Assembly (NCBI GenBank): GCA_000193795.2
Contig: AEPI01000125.1
Span: 20,473 to 84,472 of the forward strand
Direction: 5' to 3'
Origin: Neisseria lactamica NS19
GTDB lineage: Bacteria > Pseudomonadota > Gammaproteobacteria > Burkholderiales > Neisseriaceae
Length of the DNA stretch: 64,000 nt
The notes under the pieces are model-generated. The model worked only from the letters and a program-made list of their open reading frames with translations. It made no database searches and was not told the DNA's origin. Made by a program: the position numbers and the translations under genes. This document shows, piece by piece, positions 37,840 to 48,432 of the stretch; the first letter of the stretch is position 1; each line of letters opens with the position of its first letter.

Positions 37840-39489
37840 TTATGATTTGCGGTTGGTTTGCAGGTAAAGCCTGATCAGGCGTTCGGTCGAGCTGTCGTGC
37901 TTTTGCGGCACGGTTTCGCCGGTCAGTTCGCCCAAAATGGTTTTGGCCAGTTGCTTGCCGAGTTCCACACCCCACTGGTCGAAGCTGTTGATGCCCCAGA
38001 TGATGCCTTGGACAAAGGTTTTATGTTCGTACATGGCAATCAGGCTGCCCATATTGCGGGGGTTGACCTTGTCCATCAGGATAAGGTTGGTCGGACGGTT
38101 ACCGGAGAAGGTTTTGTGCGGAACCAGCTCTTCGATGCGTGCTTCATCCATACCTTGCGCTTTGAGTTCGGCACGGACTTCGTCGGGGGTTTTGCCGCGC
38201 ATAAAGGCTTCGGCCTGGGCGAAGACGTTGGCAAGCAGGATTTCGTGGTGTCCGGGCAGGTTGCTGCGTTTCTCAAGCGAGGCAATCAGGTCGATGGGCG
38301 TGATGTGCGTGCCTTGATGCAGCAGTTGGAAGAAGGCGTGCTGGCCGTTGATGCCGGTTTCTCCCCAAATAATCGGCGAGGTTTCGTAACCGACCGTTTT
38401 GCCGTCGAGGGTAACTTGTTTGCCGTTGCTTTCCATATCGAGCTGCTGGATGAATTTGGGCAGGCGGTGGAGGTGTTGGTCGTAAGGTGCGATGACGTGG
38501 CTTCCGCCGCCGTAGTAGTTGATGTACCAGATGCCGATAAGGGCGAGGATGGCGGGCAGGTTGCGCTCGAGCGGGGTGTTGATGAAATGTTGGTCCATCA
38601 GGTGCGCGCCGTTGAGCATTTCGATGAAGTTTTCTTCGCCGAGATACAGCATAATCGGCAATCCGATGGCGGACCACAGGCTGTAACGGCCGCCGACCCA
38701 GTCCCAAAATTCAAACATATTGGCGGTGTCGATGCCGAATTCGGCAACGGCTTTTTGGTTGGTGGAAACGGCAACGAAGTGTTTGGCTACGGTGCTTTCA
38801 TCGCCCGCATGATTCAAAAACCATTCGCGCGCGGTCAGCGCGTTGGTCAGCGTTTCCTGCGTGGTAAAGGTTTTGGAGGCGATAATGAACAGCGTGGTTT
38901 CGGGGTGGACTTTGGACAATACGTCGCGCAGTTGCGAGCCGTCCACGTTGGAGACGAAGTGCATCTTCAGGCGCGGATGTCCGAAAGGCTTGAGCGCGGT
39001 ACACATCATCAGCGGGCCCAAATCCGATCCGCCGATGCCGATGTTGACAACGTCGGTGATGACTTGGTTGGTATAGCCCAGCCAACTGCCGCTGCGGACT
39101 TCGTGTGCAAATTCGCCCATACGTTGCAAAACGCGGTTGACCTTTGGCATCACGTCTTCGCCGTCGATAAAAATGGGGGAATTGGTGCGGTTGCGAAGGG
39201 CGACGTGTAGGACGGCGCGGTTTTCCGTCGTATTGATTTTTTCGCCGCCGAACATCTGCCTCATCCGCTCCGGCACGCCGGCTTCGCGGGCAAGCTCGAA
39301 CAACAGCGCCATCGTTTCGCCGTTGATGCGGTTTTTGGAGTAGTCCGCCATCAACCCGCCGACCTGCAGCCAGTAGCGTTCCGCACGCTGCGGATCTTGC
39401 TCGAACATTTCGCGCATATGGTGTGCCTTGGTTTCGTCAAAATGATTCCACAATTTTGACCAGGCCGGTAAGTCGTGAAGGTGTTTCAT
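37840..39489 (-). CDS. pgi: Glucose-6-phosphate isomerase
   Basis: A 549-residue enzyme that interconverts glucose 6-phosphate and fructose 6-phosphate. Signatures are '[16 protein letters not shown]', '[20 protein letters not shown]', '[19 protein letters not shown]' and '[18 protein letters not shown]' (the last with the conserved Gln-Trp and active-site Lys). Length is normal. It is the distal gene of the minus-strand glucose cluster (zwf-pgl-glk-hexR-pgi) but is separated from hexR by 219 bases that include a 13-G tract, so it probably has its own leader. CGGGAG lies 8 bases before the ATG. Confidence 0.95.
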   Translation of the reverse strand: MKHLHDLPAWSKLWNHFDETKAHHMREMFEQDPQRAERYWLQVGGLMADYSKNRINGETMALLFELAREAGVPERMRQMFGGEKINTTENRAVLHVALRNRTNSPIFIDGEDVMPKVNRVLQRMGEFAHEVRSGSWLGYTNQVITDVVNIGIGGSDLGPLMMCTALKPFGHPRLKMHFVSNVDGSQLRDVLSKVHPETTLFIIASKTFTTQETLTNALTAREWFLNHAGDESTVAKHFVAVSTNQKAVAEFGIDTANMFEFWDWVGGRYSLWSAIGLPIMLYLGEENFIEMLNGAHLMDQHFINTPLERNLPAILALIGIWYINYYGGGSHVIAPYDQHLHRLPKFIQQLDMESNGKQVTLDGKTVGYETSPIIWGETGINGQHAFFQLLHQGTHITPIDLIASLEKRSNLPGHHEILLANVFAQAEAFMRGKTPDEVRAELKAQGMDEARIEELVPHKTFSGNRPTNLILMDKVNPRNMGSLIAMYEHKTFVQGIIWGINSFDQWGVELGKQLAKTILGELTGETVPQKHDSSTERLIRLYLQTNRKS

Positions 39490-39520
39490 CTGTATGCTCC
39501 CGATTGAGGTTTTCCGTAAC

Positions 39521-39533
39521 GGGGGGGGGGGGG
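39521..39533. repeat. Homopolymer tract of 13 G upstream of pgi
   Basis: Thirteen consecutive G on the plus strand (C on the sense strand of pgi), 32-44 bases before the pgi ATG. Tracts this long are unstable in Neisseria and often mark phase-variable genes; this one lies outside any supported gene. Flanking 39534-39708 holds only a single uptake sequence. Confidence 0.9.
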
Positions 39534-39708
39534 CGTTTCCGCACGCAGGCGCGCATATAGGCTTCGCCCTGCGTGCCGCCCGGATTTGGAATGGGTTAAC
39601 CCTGCCGCCTTAAAGGGCGGGGTTTCCGCCATTAAGGAAATTCTGATAAAAGGATTGCCGGAACCCGTCCAGACGTTCAGACGGCATTTGTGCGATGCCG
39701 TCCGGACA

Positions 39709-40557
39709 TCAGTCTTTGTCGTAATCGATATGTTTGTTATGTATGCTTTTTTTACTTTTCTGAAGCTGCAGGCTGGCTTCTTCGCCCAAACGCAGCGCAA
39801 GCCCGATGGCGAGGATGTCAATGACGGCAAGTTGCAGCAGGCGCGAAACCATAGGGGTGTAGAGTTCCGCATTTTCCTGTGTGGCAACGCTCAACACGCA
39901 GTCGGCAAGCTGCGCCAGCGGGGAATCGTTGCGCGTCAGGGCGATGACGGACGCGCCGTTTTCTTTGGCGATGCTGACCGCATCCAAAAGTTCGATAGAA
40001 GATCCGGTGTTGGAAATGGCGACCAAAACGTCCCGCTCGGTCAATACCGATGCCGCCATCAGTTGCGTATGCGTATCGACATAGGCGACGGTGGAAATGC
40101 CGAAACGGAAAAATTTATGCTGCGCGTCCTGTGCCACAATGCCGGAATTGCCCACGCCGTAAAATTCGACGCGGCGGGCGTGCATCAGGGTGGCGATGCC
40201 GTTTTCGAGTTCGGATTCTTTCAAGAACCTCCTCTCCCCCAACAAGGCTGCGGCGGCGTTTCCCAACACTTTTTCAACCACGCTCGCCATATCGTCGTCG
40301 GCATTGAGTTCTTCGTGAACATAGGGCATACCTTCGTGCCCGATGCTGGCGGACAATGAGAGCTTGAATTCCGGCAGCCCCTTATAGCCGAGGCTGCGGC
40401 AGAACCGGATGACGGTCGGCTGGCTGACCGAGGCGCGTTCGGCGATTTCGGCGACGGCGGCGTGGACAAACCACTTGGGTTCCGCCAAGGCGCATTCGGC
40501 AACTTTGCGTTCCGCACCGGACAGGTCTGCCAATGATTCGCTGATTTTGCTTAACAT
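39709..40557 (-). CDS. hexR: RpiR/HexR-type transcriptional regulator
   Basis: A 282-residue regulator. The N-terminal HTH_6 domain ('LSGAERKVAECALAEPKWF', 'AERASVSQPTVIRFCRSLGY') is at about 10-70 and a SIS sugar-phosphate-binding domain ('VEFYGVGNSGIVAQDAQHKF', 'VAISNTGSSIELLDAVSIA') at about 125-260. HexR in other proteobacteria senses 2-keto-3-deoxy-6-phosphogluconate and controls zwf, edd, eda and related genes, exactly the genes around it. Palindromes in the zwf/edd interval are candidate operators. The specific name HexR rests on this context. Confidence 0.85.
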   Translation of the reverse strand: MLSKISESLADLSGAERKVAECALAEPKWFVHAAVAEIAERASVSQPTVIRFCRSLGYKGLPEFKLSLSASIGHEGMPYVHEELNADDDMASVVEKVLGNAAAALLGERRFLKESELENGIATLMHARRVEFYGVGNSGIVAQDAQHKFFRFGISTVAYVDTHTQLMAASVLTERDVLVAISNTGSSIELLDAVSIAKENGASVIALTRNDSPLAQLADCVLSVATQENAELYTPMVSRLLQLAVIDILAIGLALRLGEEASLQLQKSKKSIHNKHIDYDKD

Positions 40558-40604
40558 AATGATATGCCTTCAATGATGCGGCCCTGCTGCAAGGGCGGCC
40601 GCGG

Positions 40605-41591
40605 TTAAACGTTTTTCAGGTGGTTGCCGAGTGCCGCCGCCGCGCCGGAAATGCCCGGAAATTCGCTCAAGACGACATAAACGGGAATCGCGGCAAGGTA
40701 GGCTTCAAAACGCCCTTTGTTTTCGAAACGGCTGCGGAAGGGAGAAGTTTTGAAGTAATCCAACATACGCGGGATAATGCCGCCGCACAAATACACGCCC
40801 CCGCGCGCGCCCAAAGTCAGGGCGAGGTTGGAAGCGACCGTACCCAGCATCGCGCAAAAAATATCCAATGCCTGCCGGCACAGGGGCGATTCGCAATTTA
40901 ATGCCTTTTCGGTGATTTCAGACGGCATCAGTTTTGCCGGACCGGCTTTCTGCTTGACCGCCAACGCTTCGTAAATCAGGCTCAAACCCGCGCCGCTGAG
41001 GAAGCGTTCGGCGGAAACGTGGCGGTATTTGTTTTTGGCGTACTGCCAAATCAATACTTCCATATCGTCAAACGGCGGAAAACTGGTATGCCCGCCCTCG
41101 CCCGCCAAGGCCACCCAGCCTGCGGGGCTGTGCACCAAACCGCTCACGCCCAGGCCGGTACCGGGACCGATAACGGCTTTGGGGGCAAATTCGACCGGTT
41201 CTTGCCCGCCTATCTGCATCAGGTCTTTGCTTGAAGTCTGCGTTACCGCCAATGCCTGCGCGGTAAAGTCGTTCAACATAATCAGCGTGTCCAGCCCCAA
41301 AGCCTGACGGGTGGTTTCGATGGAAAACGCCCAATGGTGGTTGGTCATCTGCACCCAGTCGCCCAAAATCGGGTTGGCAATGGCAAAGGCGGCGTGCCGC
41401 ACGCCTTCCGTTCCGTTTTGTTTCAGGTAGGCGCGCACCGCGTCGGTAACCGTGTCGTATTCCTTACACGGCAGGACGGCGACTTTCTCAATCACGCACG
41501 GCGCGGTTTCCAATGCGAAACGGGCGTTTGTGCCGCCGATGTCGGCAACCAGCCTCGGATAATCGGCGTGTTTATTCGGCGTAGAAGACAT
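40605..41591 (-). CDS. glk: Glucokinase
   Basis: A 328-residue glucokinase of the bacterial Glk family, which phosphorylates glucose with ATP. The N-terminal phosphate loop is '[14 protein letters not shown]', and '[13 protein letters not shown]' carries the catalytic Asp; '[16 protein letters not shown]' and '[15 protein letters not shown]' (sugar-binding Glu-Gly-Gly-His) follow. It overlaps the end of pgl by 20 bases and lies 48 bases before hexR, so the three are one operon. An uptake sequence is translated as 'LMPSEIT'. Confidence 0.95.
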   Translation of the reverse strand: MSSTPNKHADYPRLVADIGGTNARFALETAPCVIEKVAVLPCKEYDTVTDAVRAYLKQNGTEGVRHAAFAIANPILGDWVQMTNHHWAFSIETTRQALGLDTLIMLNDFTAQALAVTQTSSKDLMQIGGQEPVEFAPKAVIGPGTGLGVSGLVHSPAGWVALAGEGGHTSFPPFDDMEVLIWQYAKNKYRHVSAERFLSGAGLSLIYEALAVKQKAGPAKLMPSEITEKALNCESPLCRQALDIFCAMLGTVASNLALTLGARGGVYLCGGIIPRMLDYFKTSPFRSRFENKGRFEAYLAAIPVYVVLSEFPGISGAAAALGNHLKNV

Positions 41592-42267
41592 GGCAGTTCA
41601 CTCCTTGACGGTTCAAAACAAGGCTGATCGGATATTCGCGGTTTTCGCCTTGTGCGGCTTGGTCGAACACGGCTTTTTTCTCTTCGCCCTGTATCGCCAA
41701 AAACACATGCCCCGTATGGGCAATCGCATCCAAGGTCATGCTGATGCGCTCGTGCGGCGCGGTAACGGGCGTGGTATGCACCAGCGGCACATCCGCCGAA
41801 CTGTCGATTGCCGTCTGAAACTGCGGAGCTTTCGGGAAAATCGAAGCCGTATGCCCGTCGTTTCCCATACCCAAAACCAAAACATCAGGCTGTTTGTAAT
41901 GTTTCAATGCATAATCGGCAACAGCATCGGGATGTAATTCGGTTTCGGTTTTTCCGTCTTCCACCAAGGGAATCCACGCCGCCGCAGCGGCTTTGTTTTG
42001 CAGCAGGTATCGGCGCACCAGACCGGTATTGCTGTCGTCGTGGGTGGTCGGCACAACGCGCTCGTCAACCAAAGTTACGCCCACTTTGCCCCAGTCCAAA
42101 TCTTTTTGCGAAAGCGCATTAAAAAATGCTATCGGCGAACGTCCGCCGGAGACCGCCAACACCGCGCCGCCTTTTTCATCCAGCGCGCCCTGCAATGAAA
42201 CCGCTACGGCATCGGCCAAAGACTGCGCCGCATCCGCCGCGTTTCCGTATTCGTGCCAAACAAACAT
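41572..42267 (-). CDS. pgl: 6-phosphogluconolactonase
   Basis: A 231-residue lactonase that hydrolyses 6-phosphogluconolactone, product of Zwf. Motifs are '[16 protein letters not shown]', '[17 protein letters not shown]' and '[16 protein letters not shown]', the last being diagnostic. I chose ATG 42267 with AAGGA 8 bases upstream; a longer start at 42339 adds residues from an uptake sequence. It lies between zwf (164-base gap with uptake sequences) and glk (overlap), completing conversion of glucose to 6-phosphogluconate. Confidence 0.94.
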   Translation of the reverse strand: MFVWHEYGNAADAAQSLADAVAVSLQGALDEKGGAVLAVSGGRSPIAFFNALSQKDLDWGKVGVTLVDERVVPTTHDDSNTGLVRRYLLQNKAAAAAWIPLVEDGKTETELHPDAVADYALKHYKQPDVLVLGMGNDGHTASIFPKAPQFQTAIDSSADVPLVHTTPVTAPHERISMTLDAIAHTGHVFLAIQGEEKKAVFDQAAQGENREYPISLVLNRQGVNCHVFYAE

Positions 42268-42391
42268 ATTTGTGTCCTTTTGTGATTTCAGACGGCATAT
42301 CCCGTTACGGGGCGGCTTGGCAATCTGCCTGCCGGGCAATTATTTATGCCGCCTCCGCCCCGCAGCGGGACTGTTTTTCCTGCCCGCCTTC

Positions 42392-42427
42392 CTTCAGACG
42401 GCATTGCAAACCCTATGCCGTCTGAAG
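42392..42427 (-). terminator. Uptake-sequence hairpin after zwf
   Basis: CTTCAGACGGCAT and ATGCCGTCTGAAG face each other immediately before and overlapping the zwf stop region on the minus strand. A further single copy lies at 42287 in the zwf-pgl gap. Confidence 0.6.
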
Positions 42428-42431
42428 CGCA

Positions 42432-43877
42432 TTATTGCTCTTCGTGCCACTTGTTGCCGTCTCGCGCCAAGAGTTCGCGCGCGGCTTCGGGACCCCAAGA
42501 ATGCGCGTCGTAGCCGTGCGGCGGGGTGGTGTTGCCTGCCCAGTTTTCCAAAATCGGCATCACATATTCCCAAGCGGCTTCGAGTTCGTCGCGGCGGTTG
42601 AACAAAGCAAGTTTGCCGTTAATCACATCCAGCAACAGGCGTTCGTACGCTTCGGCGCGGCGGCCCTCGACGGCCTTGCCCAAGTCCGCGCCAATCGGTG
42701 TTACTTCGACTCTGTTGCCCGCACCCGGGGTTTTTACTTGAGTGTAAAGGCGGACGGATTCGGTCGGCTGAAGCTCGATAACCAAACGGTTCGGCGCGGC
42801 TTGGCTGTTGTCGAAAATATGGTTTTGCAGCGGACGGAAGTTCAACACGATTTCCGCCACCTTGCCCGCCATACGTTTGCCGGTACGCAGGTAGAAGGGC
42901 ACGCCTTTCCAGCGTTCGTTTTCGATTTCGGCCCTGATGGCGACATAGGTTTCGGTAAAGCTGCCTTGCGGCACATCTTTTTCTTCGAGATAGCCTTTCA
43001 TACCGTTTGACGCAACATATTGTCCGCGAACAACATTTTCGTTGACGGATTCGATGGTCAGCGGTTTTAGCGATTTGATGACTTTCACTTTCTCGTCGCG
43101 CACCACATCCGCATCCAAACTTGCCGGCGCTTCCATCGCAGTCATACAAAGCATCTGCATCAGGTGGTTTTGCACCATATCGCGCAACGCGCCGGTAATG
43201 TCGTAAAACTCGCCGCGCTCTTCCACACCCAACTGTTCGGCGATGGTCAGCTGTACGCTTTCAATATATTTGTTGTTCCACAAAGGCTCGAACATCACGT
43301 TGGCAAAACGCAATGCCGGCAGGTTTTGCAGGCTTTCTTTACCCAAATAATGGTCAATGCGGTAGATTTGGTTTTCTTTAAAGTAGCGGGCGACATCGGT
43401 ATTGATTTGTTGGGAAGAAGCCAAGTCCGTACCCAACGGTTTTTCCAAAACCACGCGCACGTTATCGGCATTCAAACCGATTTCGGCAAGGTTTTCACAG
43501 GCTTGTGCAAAGAATTTCGGCGCGGTGGAAAGATAGATGACGACATTGTCGGTTTCCTTGCGTGCTTTTACCAAGTCGCCCAAGGCAATGAAATCGCCTT
43601 TCTCTGTAACATCGACTTTTAAATACTCGAGACGTTGGATAAACGAAGCCCACGCTTCATCTGAAAAATTTTGTTTGATATGGATTTTAGAATTCGTTTC
43701 CACTCTAGCAAAAAAGCCGGCGGTATCCAATTCGCTGCGGCTTACGCCCAAAATACGGCCTTCGGGATGAAGCAAACCTGCCACGTGCGCCTGATACAGG
43801 CAGGGCAAAAGTTTGCGCATTGCCAAATCGCCGGTCGCACCGAACAACACCAAATCAAAATTTGTCTGTGTACTCAT
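42432..43877 (-). CDS. zwf: Glucose-6-phosphate dehydrogenase
   Basis: A 481-residue enzyme that oxidises glucose 6-phosphate to the lactone and makes NADPH. 'LVLFGATGDLAMRKLLPCLY' is the nucleotide-binding loop, and 'YRIDHYLGKESLQNLPALRF' is the active-site signature with the catalytic His. Length is normal. It is the first gene of the minus-strand run zwf-pgl-glk-hexR-pgi and is divergent from edd; the shared 417-base region holds two palindromes that may bind HexR. Confidence 0.95.
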   Translation of the reverse strand: MSTQTNFDLVLFGATGDLAMRKLLPCLYQAHVAGLLHPEGRILGVSRSELDTAGFFARVETNSKIHIKQNFSDEAWASFIQRLEYLKVDVTEKGDFIALGDLVKARKETDNVVIYLSTAPKFFAQACENLAEIGLNADNVRVVLEKPLGTDLASSQQINTDVARYFKENQIYRIDHYLGKESLQNLPALRFANVMFEPLWNNKYIESVQLTIAEQLGVEERGEFYDITGALRDMVQNHLMQMLCMTAMEAPASLDADVVRDEKVKVIKSLKPLTIESVNENVVRGQYVASNGMKGYLEEKDVPQGSFTETYVAIRAEIENERWKGVPFYLRTGKRMAGKVAEIVLNFRPLQNHIFDNSQAAPNRLVIELQPTESVRLYTQVKTPGAGNRVEVTPIGADLGKAVEGRRAEAYERLLLDVINGKLALFNRRDELEAAWEYVMPILENWAGNTTPPHGYDAHSWGPEAARELLARDGNKWHEEQ

Positions 43878-43978
43878 CGCATTATCTCGTCAGGAAAGGA
43901 TTTTTCAATGTCGCCTTAACGCCGCCCTCCCCTCATCGCCGGAACGACGGTCATCAAAGCAGGGCAACCAGCATAATG

Positions 43979-43997
43979 TGAGTAGTAATACTACTCA
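43979..43997. promoter_or_regulatory. Perfect 19-base palindrome, candidate operator for zwf
   Basis: TGAGTAGTA-A-TACTACTCA, 102 bases upstream of the zwf start in the zwf/edd interval. Its size and symmetry are those of a repressor site. The binding protein is unknown; HexR, encoded in the same cluster, is the first candidate. Confidence 0.5.
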
Positions 43998-44138
43998 TCG
44001 CTACACTTTTTGTCTATTCATATTTTTTACAATTTGCTTGACCTACCCCAAAAATAAGGCAAATTTCACCGCGTTCTGACAAACGTCGGGGTATCCTGCG
44101 CCTTAAGCCGAGCTTCTCCCCGAATACCTGACTTTTTT

Positions 44139-44153
44139 TGTAACAAAATTACA
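44139..44153. promoter_or_regulatory. Candidate HexR operator
   Basis: TGTAACAAAATTACA fits the HexR consensus known from other proteobacteria (TGTAAT-N3-ATTACA type). It lies just upstream of a TATAAT -10 element (44164-44169) and would overlap the -35 region of the edd promoter, a repression geometry. Confidence 0.6.
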
Positions 44154-44163
44154 AATTTTGTAT

Positions 44164-44169
44164 TATAAT
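44164..44169 (+). promoter_or_regulatory. -10 element of the edd promoter
   Basis: TATAAT, 125 bases before the edd start and 11 bases after the candidate HexR site. No strong -35 box; TTGTAA at 44138 is spaced 20 bases away. An uptake sequence lies in the leader at 44185. Confidence 0.45.
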
Positions 44170-44294
44170 GGCCTCGCTTCCCACTTCAGACGGCATACCT
44201 TCAAAACATCCCCCGTCCGAACACCCGATACAAAAATCAGAAACGCGCAAACACAATCCACAATACATACCACCTTTCCGACAGGAGACCGAAC

Positions 44295-46130
<1,836 letters not shown>

Positions 46131-46136
46131 TGCGCG

Positions 46137-46173
46137 TTTCAGACGGCCTTTGTGAACGGAAGGCCGTCTGAAA
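46137..46173 (+). terminator. Hairpin of AG-type uptake sequences
   Basis: TTTCAGACGGCCTT and AAGGCCGTCTGAAA pair perfectly 6 bases after edd. Both arms are of the AG dialect, unlike most copies in this window. Confidence 0.6.
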
Positions 46174-46203
46174 AATTATTCAAGCGGTTTAAGATAGACG
46201 TAG

Positions 46204-46258
46204 GTCGGATTCTTGAATCCGACGTTGTCAGAGGGTTTGTCGGATACGAGTATCCGAC
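46204..46258. repeat. Two related short palindromes between edd and eda
   Basis: GTCGGATTC-TT-GAATCCGAC (46204-46223) and GTCGGATAC-GA-GTATCCGAC (46239-46258), each with 9-base arms and a 2-base loop, 15 bases apart. The outer AGGTCGGAT and ATCCGACCT make the whole block a larger inverted repeat. Looks like a small dispersed repeat. Confidence 0.6.
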
Positions 46259-46329
46259 CTATAGCCTGAAACCCCCATCCCGTTTGACTGCAGCAAAAAA
46301 CAACACCCCATTCCACCCGGAGAACCAAA

Positions 46330-46968
46330 ATGTCCAAACTGACCCCCCGCGAAATCCTAACTGCCGGTGCAGTTGTGCCGGTAATGGCGATTGACGACTT
46401 AAGCACTGCCGTCGATTTATCCCACGCCCTTGTCGAAGGCGGCATTCCCACCCTTGAAATTACCCTGCGTACCCCTGTCGGACTCGATGCCATCCGCCTG
46501 ATTGCCAAAGAAGTGCCCAATGCCATCGTCGGCGCGGGTACGGTAACCAATCCCGAACAGCTCAAAGCCGTCGAAGACGCAGGCGCGGTTTTCGCTATCA
46601 GCCCGGGTCTGCACGAATCCCTCGCCAAAGCCGGCCGCAACAGCGGCATTCCCCTGATTCCCGGCGTTGCCACCCCGGGCGAAGTCCAACTGGCTTTGGA
46701 ACACGGCATCGACACCCTCAAACTCTTCCCTGCCGAAGTCGTCGGCGGCAAAGCCATGCTCAAGGCACTCTACGGCCCTTATGCCGACGTGCGCTTCTGT
46801 CCGACAGGCGGCATCAGCCTCGCCACCGCACCCGATTACCTGGCACTGCCCAACGTCTTATGCGTCGGCGGCTCTTGGCTGACACCGAAAGAAGCCGTGA
46901 AAAACAAAGACTGGGACACCATCACCCGCCTCGCCAAAGAAGCGGCGGCATTGAAACCCAAAGCCTGA
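46330..46968 (+). CDS. eda: KDPG/KHG aldolase
   Basis: A 212-residue class I aldolase that splits 2-keto-3-deoxy-6-phosphogluconate into pyruvate and glyceraldehyde 3-phosphate. The TIM-barrel motifs are 'GGIPTLEITLRTPVGLDAI' (catalytic Glu), 'VGAGTVTNPEQLKAV', and 'DTLKLFPAEVVGGKAML', where the Lys near 134 forms the Schiff base. Length is normal. CCCGGAG precedes the ATG. With edd it completes the Entner-Doudoroff pathway, the main glucose route where phosphofructokinase is missing. Confidence 0.96.
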   Translation: MSKLTPREILTAGAVVPVMAIDDLSTAVDLSHALVEGGIPTLEITLRTPVGLDAIRLIAKEVPNAIVGAGTVTNPEQLKAVEDAGAVFAISPGLHESLAKAGRNSGIPLIPGVATPGEVQLALEHGIDTLKLFPAEVVGGKAMLKALYGPYADVRFCPTGGISLATAPDYLALPNVLCVGGSWLTPKEAVKNKDWDTITRLAKEAAALKPKA

Positions 46969-46982
46969 ACCGCATCGTAAAA

Positions 46983-47018
46983 ATGCCGTCTGAAGCCCTT
47001 TCCTGCTTCAGACGGCAT
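46983..47018 (+). terminator. Inverted uptake-sequence hairpin
   Basis: Exact pair 14 bases after the eda stop. Confidence 0.75.
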
Positions 47019-47170
47019 TTTGCCGATTGGCGGCTCAGTCGGCATACACGGCAGCACCGCCCGGCACACCACCCCCTGAGATGCCCGTCCATCTTCCGCA
47101 TAATAAAAATAACGGTCAATCCATTCGACAAATTCAGCAGCCGGACAGCCCGTGCTACACGGCTGAAAAA

Positions 47171-47199
47171 ATGCCGTCTGAAACGCATTCAGACGGCAT
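47171..47199 (-). terminator. Inverted uptake-sequence hairpin
   Basis: Exact pair 30 bases after the alcohol dehydrogenase stop on the minus strand. The sequence 47019-47170 holds nothing I recognise. Confidence 0.7.
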
Positions 47200-47229
47200 C
47201 TGCTTAAAAAACAACTGATCCAACGCCGA

Positions 47230-48270
47230 TTAATCCGCTTCCAAAACCACTTTCATGGCTTGGTTTTCGGCGGCGTGTTTGAACACGTCGTAGGCTTTTT
47301 CCAATTCGCTGAATTTGAAATGATGGGTCAGCATTTTGGTGTAATCGACGGAGCTGCTGGAAATCGCCTTCATCAGCATTTCGGTGGTATTGGCGTTTAC
47401 CAAGCCGGTTGTGATGGCGAGGTTTTTAATCCAGAGTTTTTCCAATTTGAAATCAACGGATTGACCGTGTACGCCGACAACGGCGATATGACCGCCGGGT
47501 TTCACGATGTCTTGACACATATTCCATGTAGCGGGGATACCGACGGCTTCAATCGCACAATCTACTCCATCTTCGCCGACGATGGCAAAGACTTGTTTGG
47601 ATACGTCGCCGGAAGCAGGATTAATGGTATGGGTCGCACCCAGTTCTTTCGCCAGTTTCAAACGGTTTTCGTCCATATCGCAAACGATGATGGCGGCGGG
47701 ACTGTACAGTTGGGCGGTCAACAGGGCGGACATACCGACAGGGCCTGCCCCAGCGATGAATACGGTGTCGCCGGGTTTGACATCGCCGTATTGCACGCCG
47801 ATTTCGTGGGCGGTCGGCAAGGCGTCGCTCAACAACAGGGCGACTTCTTCGTTGACATTATCGGGCAGCGGAACAAGGCTGTTGTCGGTATAAGGCGTGC
47901 GGACGTATTCGGCTTGCGTGCCGTCGATCATGTAGCCCAAAATCCAACCGCCGTTGCGGCAGTGTGAATAAAGTTGGATTTTACAGTTGTCGCAAGTGCA
48001 GCATTTGCTGACGCATGAAATAATGACTTTATCGCCGACTTTGATGTTTTTTACAGCTTCGCCGACTTCTTCTACAATACCGATACCCTCATGACCGAGA
48101 ATACGGCCGTCGGCAACTTCAGGGTTTTTGCCTTTCCAAATACCCAAGTCGGTACCGCAAATCGTGGTTTTGACGATTTTCACCACCGCGTCGGTCGGAT
48201 CGATAATCTGCGGACGGGGTTTTTCTTCAAAACGGATGTCGTTTGCGCCGTGATAAACCATTGCTTTCAT
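47230..48270 (-). CDS. Zinc-dependent alcohol dehydrogenase
   Basis: A 346-residue medium-chain dehydrogenase. The catalytic zinc site uses Cys in 'TTICGTDLGIWKG' (Cys38) and His in 'LGHEGIGIVEEVG' (near 59-60); the structural zinc Cys are in 'CVSKCCTCDNCKIQLYSHC'. The NAD(P) loop is 'VFIAGAGPVGMSA'. This matches class-III-like or secondary alcohol dehydrogenases; the alcohol cannot be told. The Leu/Thr-rich tail is typical. It is divergent from mutY with an AT-rich 162-base gap containing a short palindrome. Confidence 0.88.
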   Translation of the reverse strand: MKAMVYHGANDIRFEEKPRPQIIDPTDAVVKIVKTTICGTDLGIWKGKNPEVADGRILGHEGIGIVEEVGEAVKNIKVGDKVIISCVSKCCTCDNCKIQLYSHCRNGGWILGYMIDGTQAEYVRTPYTDNSLVPLPDNVNEEVALLLSDALPTAHEIGVQYGDVKPGDTVFIAGAGPVGMSALLTAQLYSPAAIIVCDMDENRLKLAKELGATHTINPASGDVSKQVFAIVGEDGVDCAIEAVGIPATWNMCQDIVKPGGHIAVVGVHGQSVDFKLEKLWIKNLAITTGLVNANTTEMLMKAISSSSVDYTKMLTHHFKFSELEKAYDVFKHAAENQAMKVVLEAD

Positions 48271-48377
48271 AATGATACTCCTTGCTTGTTGATAAATAAT
48301 TTCAATACTGCAATAAAGTCTCTCTATATGAGTTATATACCCCTACAAACTGCATGTCAATAAGCATTACTTTCATA

Positions 48378-48394
48378 ATGTTATACCATAACAT
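48378..48394. promoter_or_regulatory. Short palindrome between adh and mutY
   Basis: ATGTTAT-ACC-ATAACAT, 7-base arms, 107 bases upstream of the alcohol dehydrogenase start and 38 bases upstream of mutY. It could be an operator; the binding protein is unknown. Confidence 0.35.
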
Positions 48395-48432
48395 ACTGTT
48401 TTAAATATAAATAAAACCATCGATTAATATTA

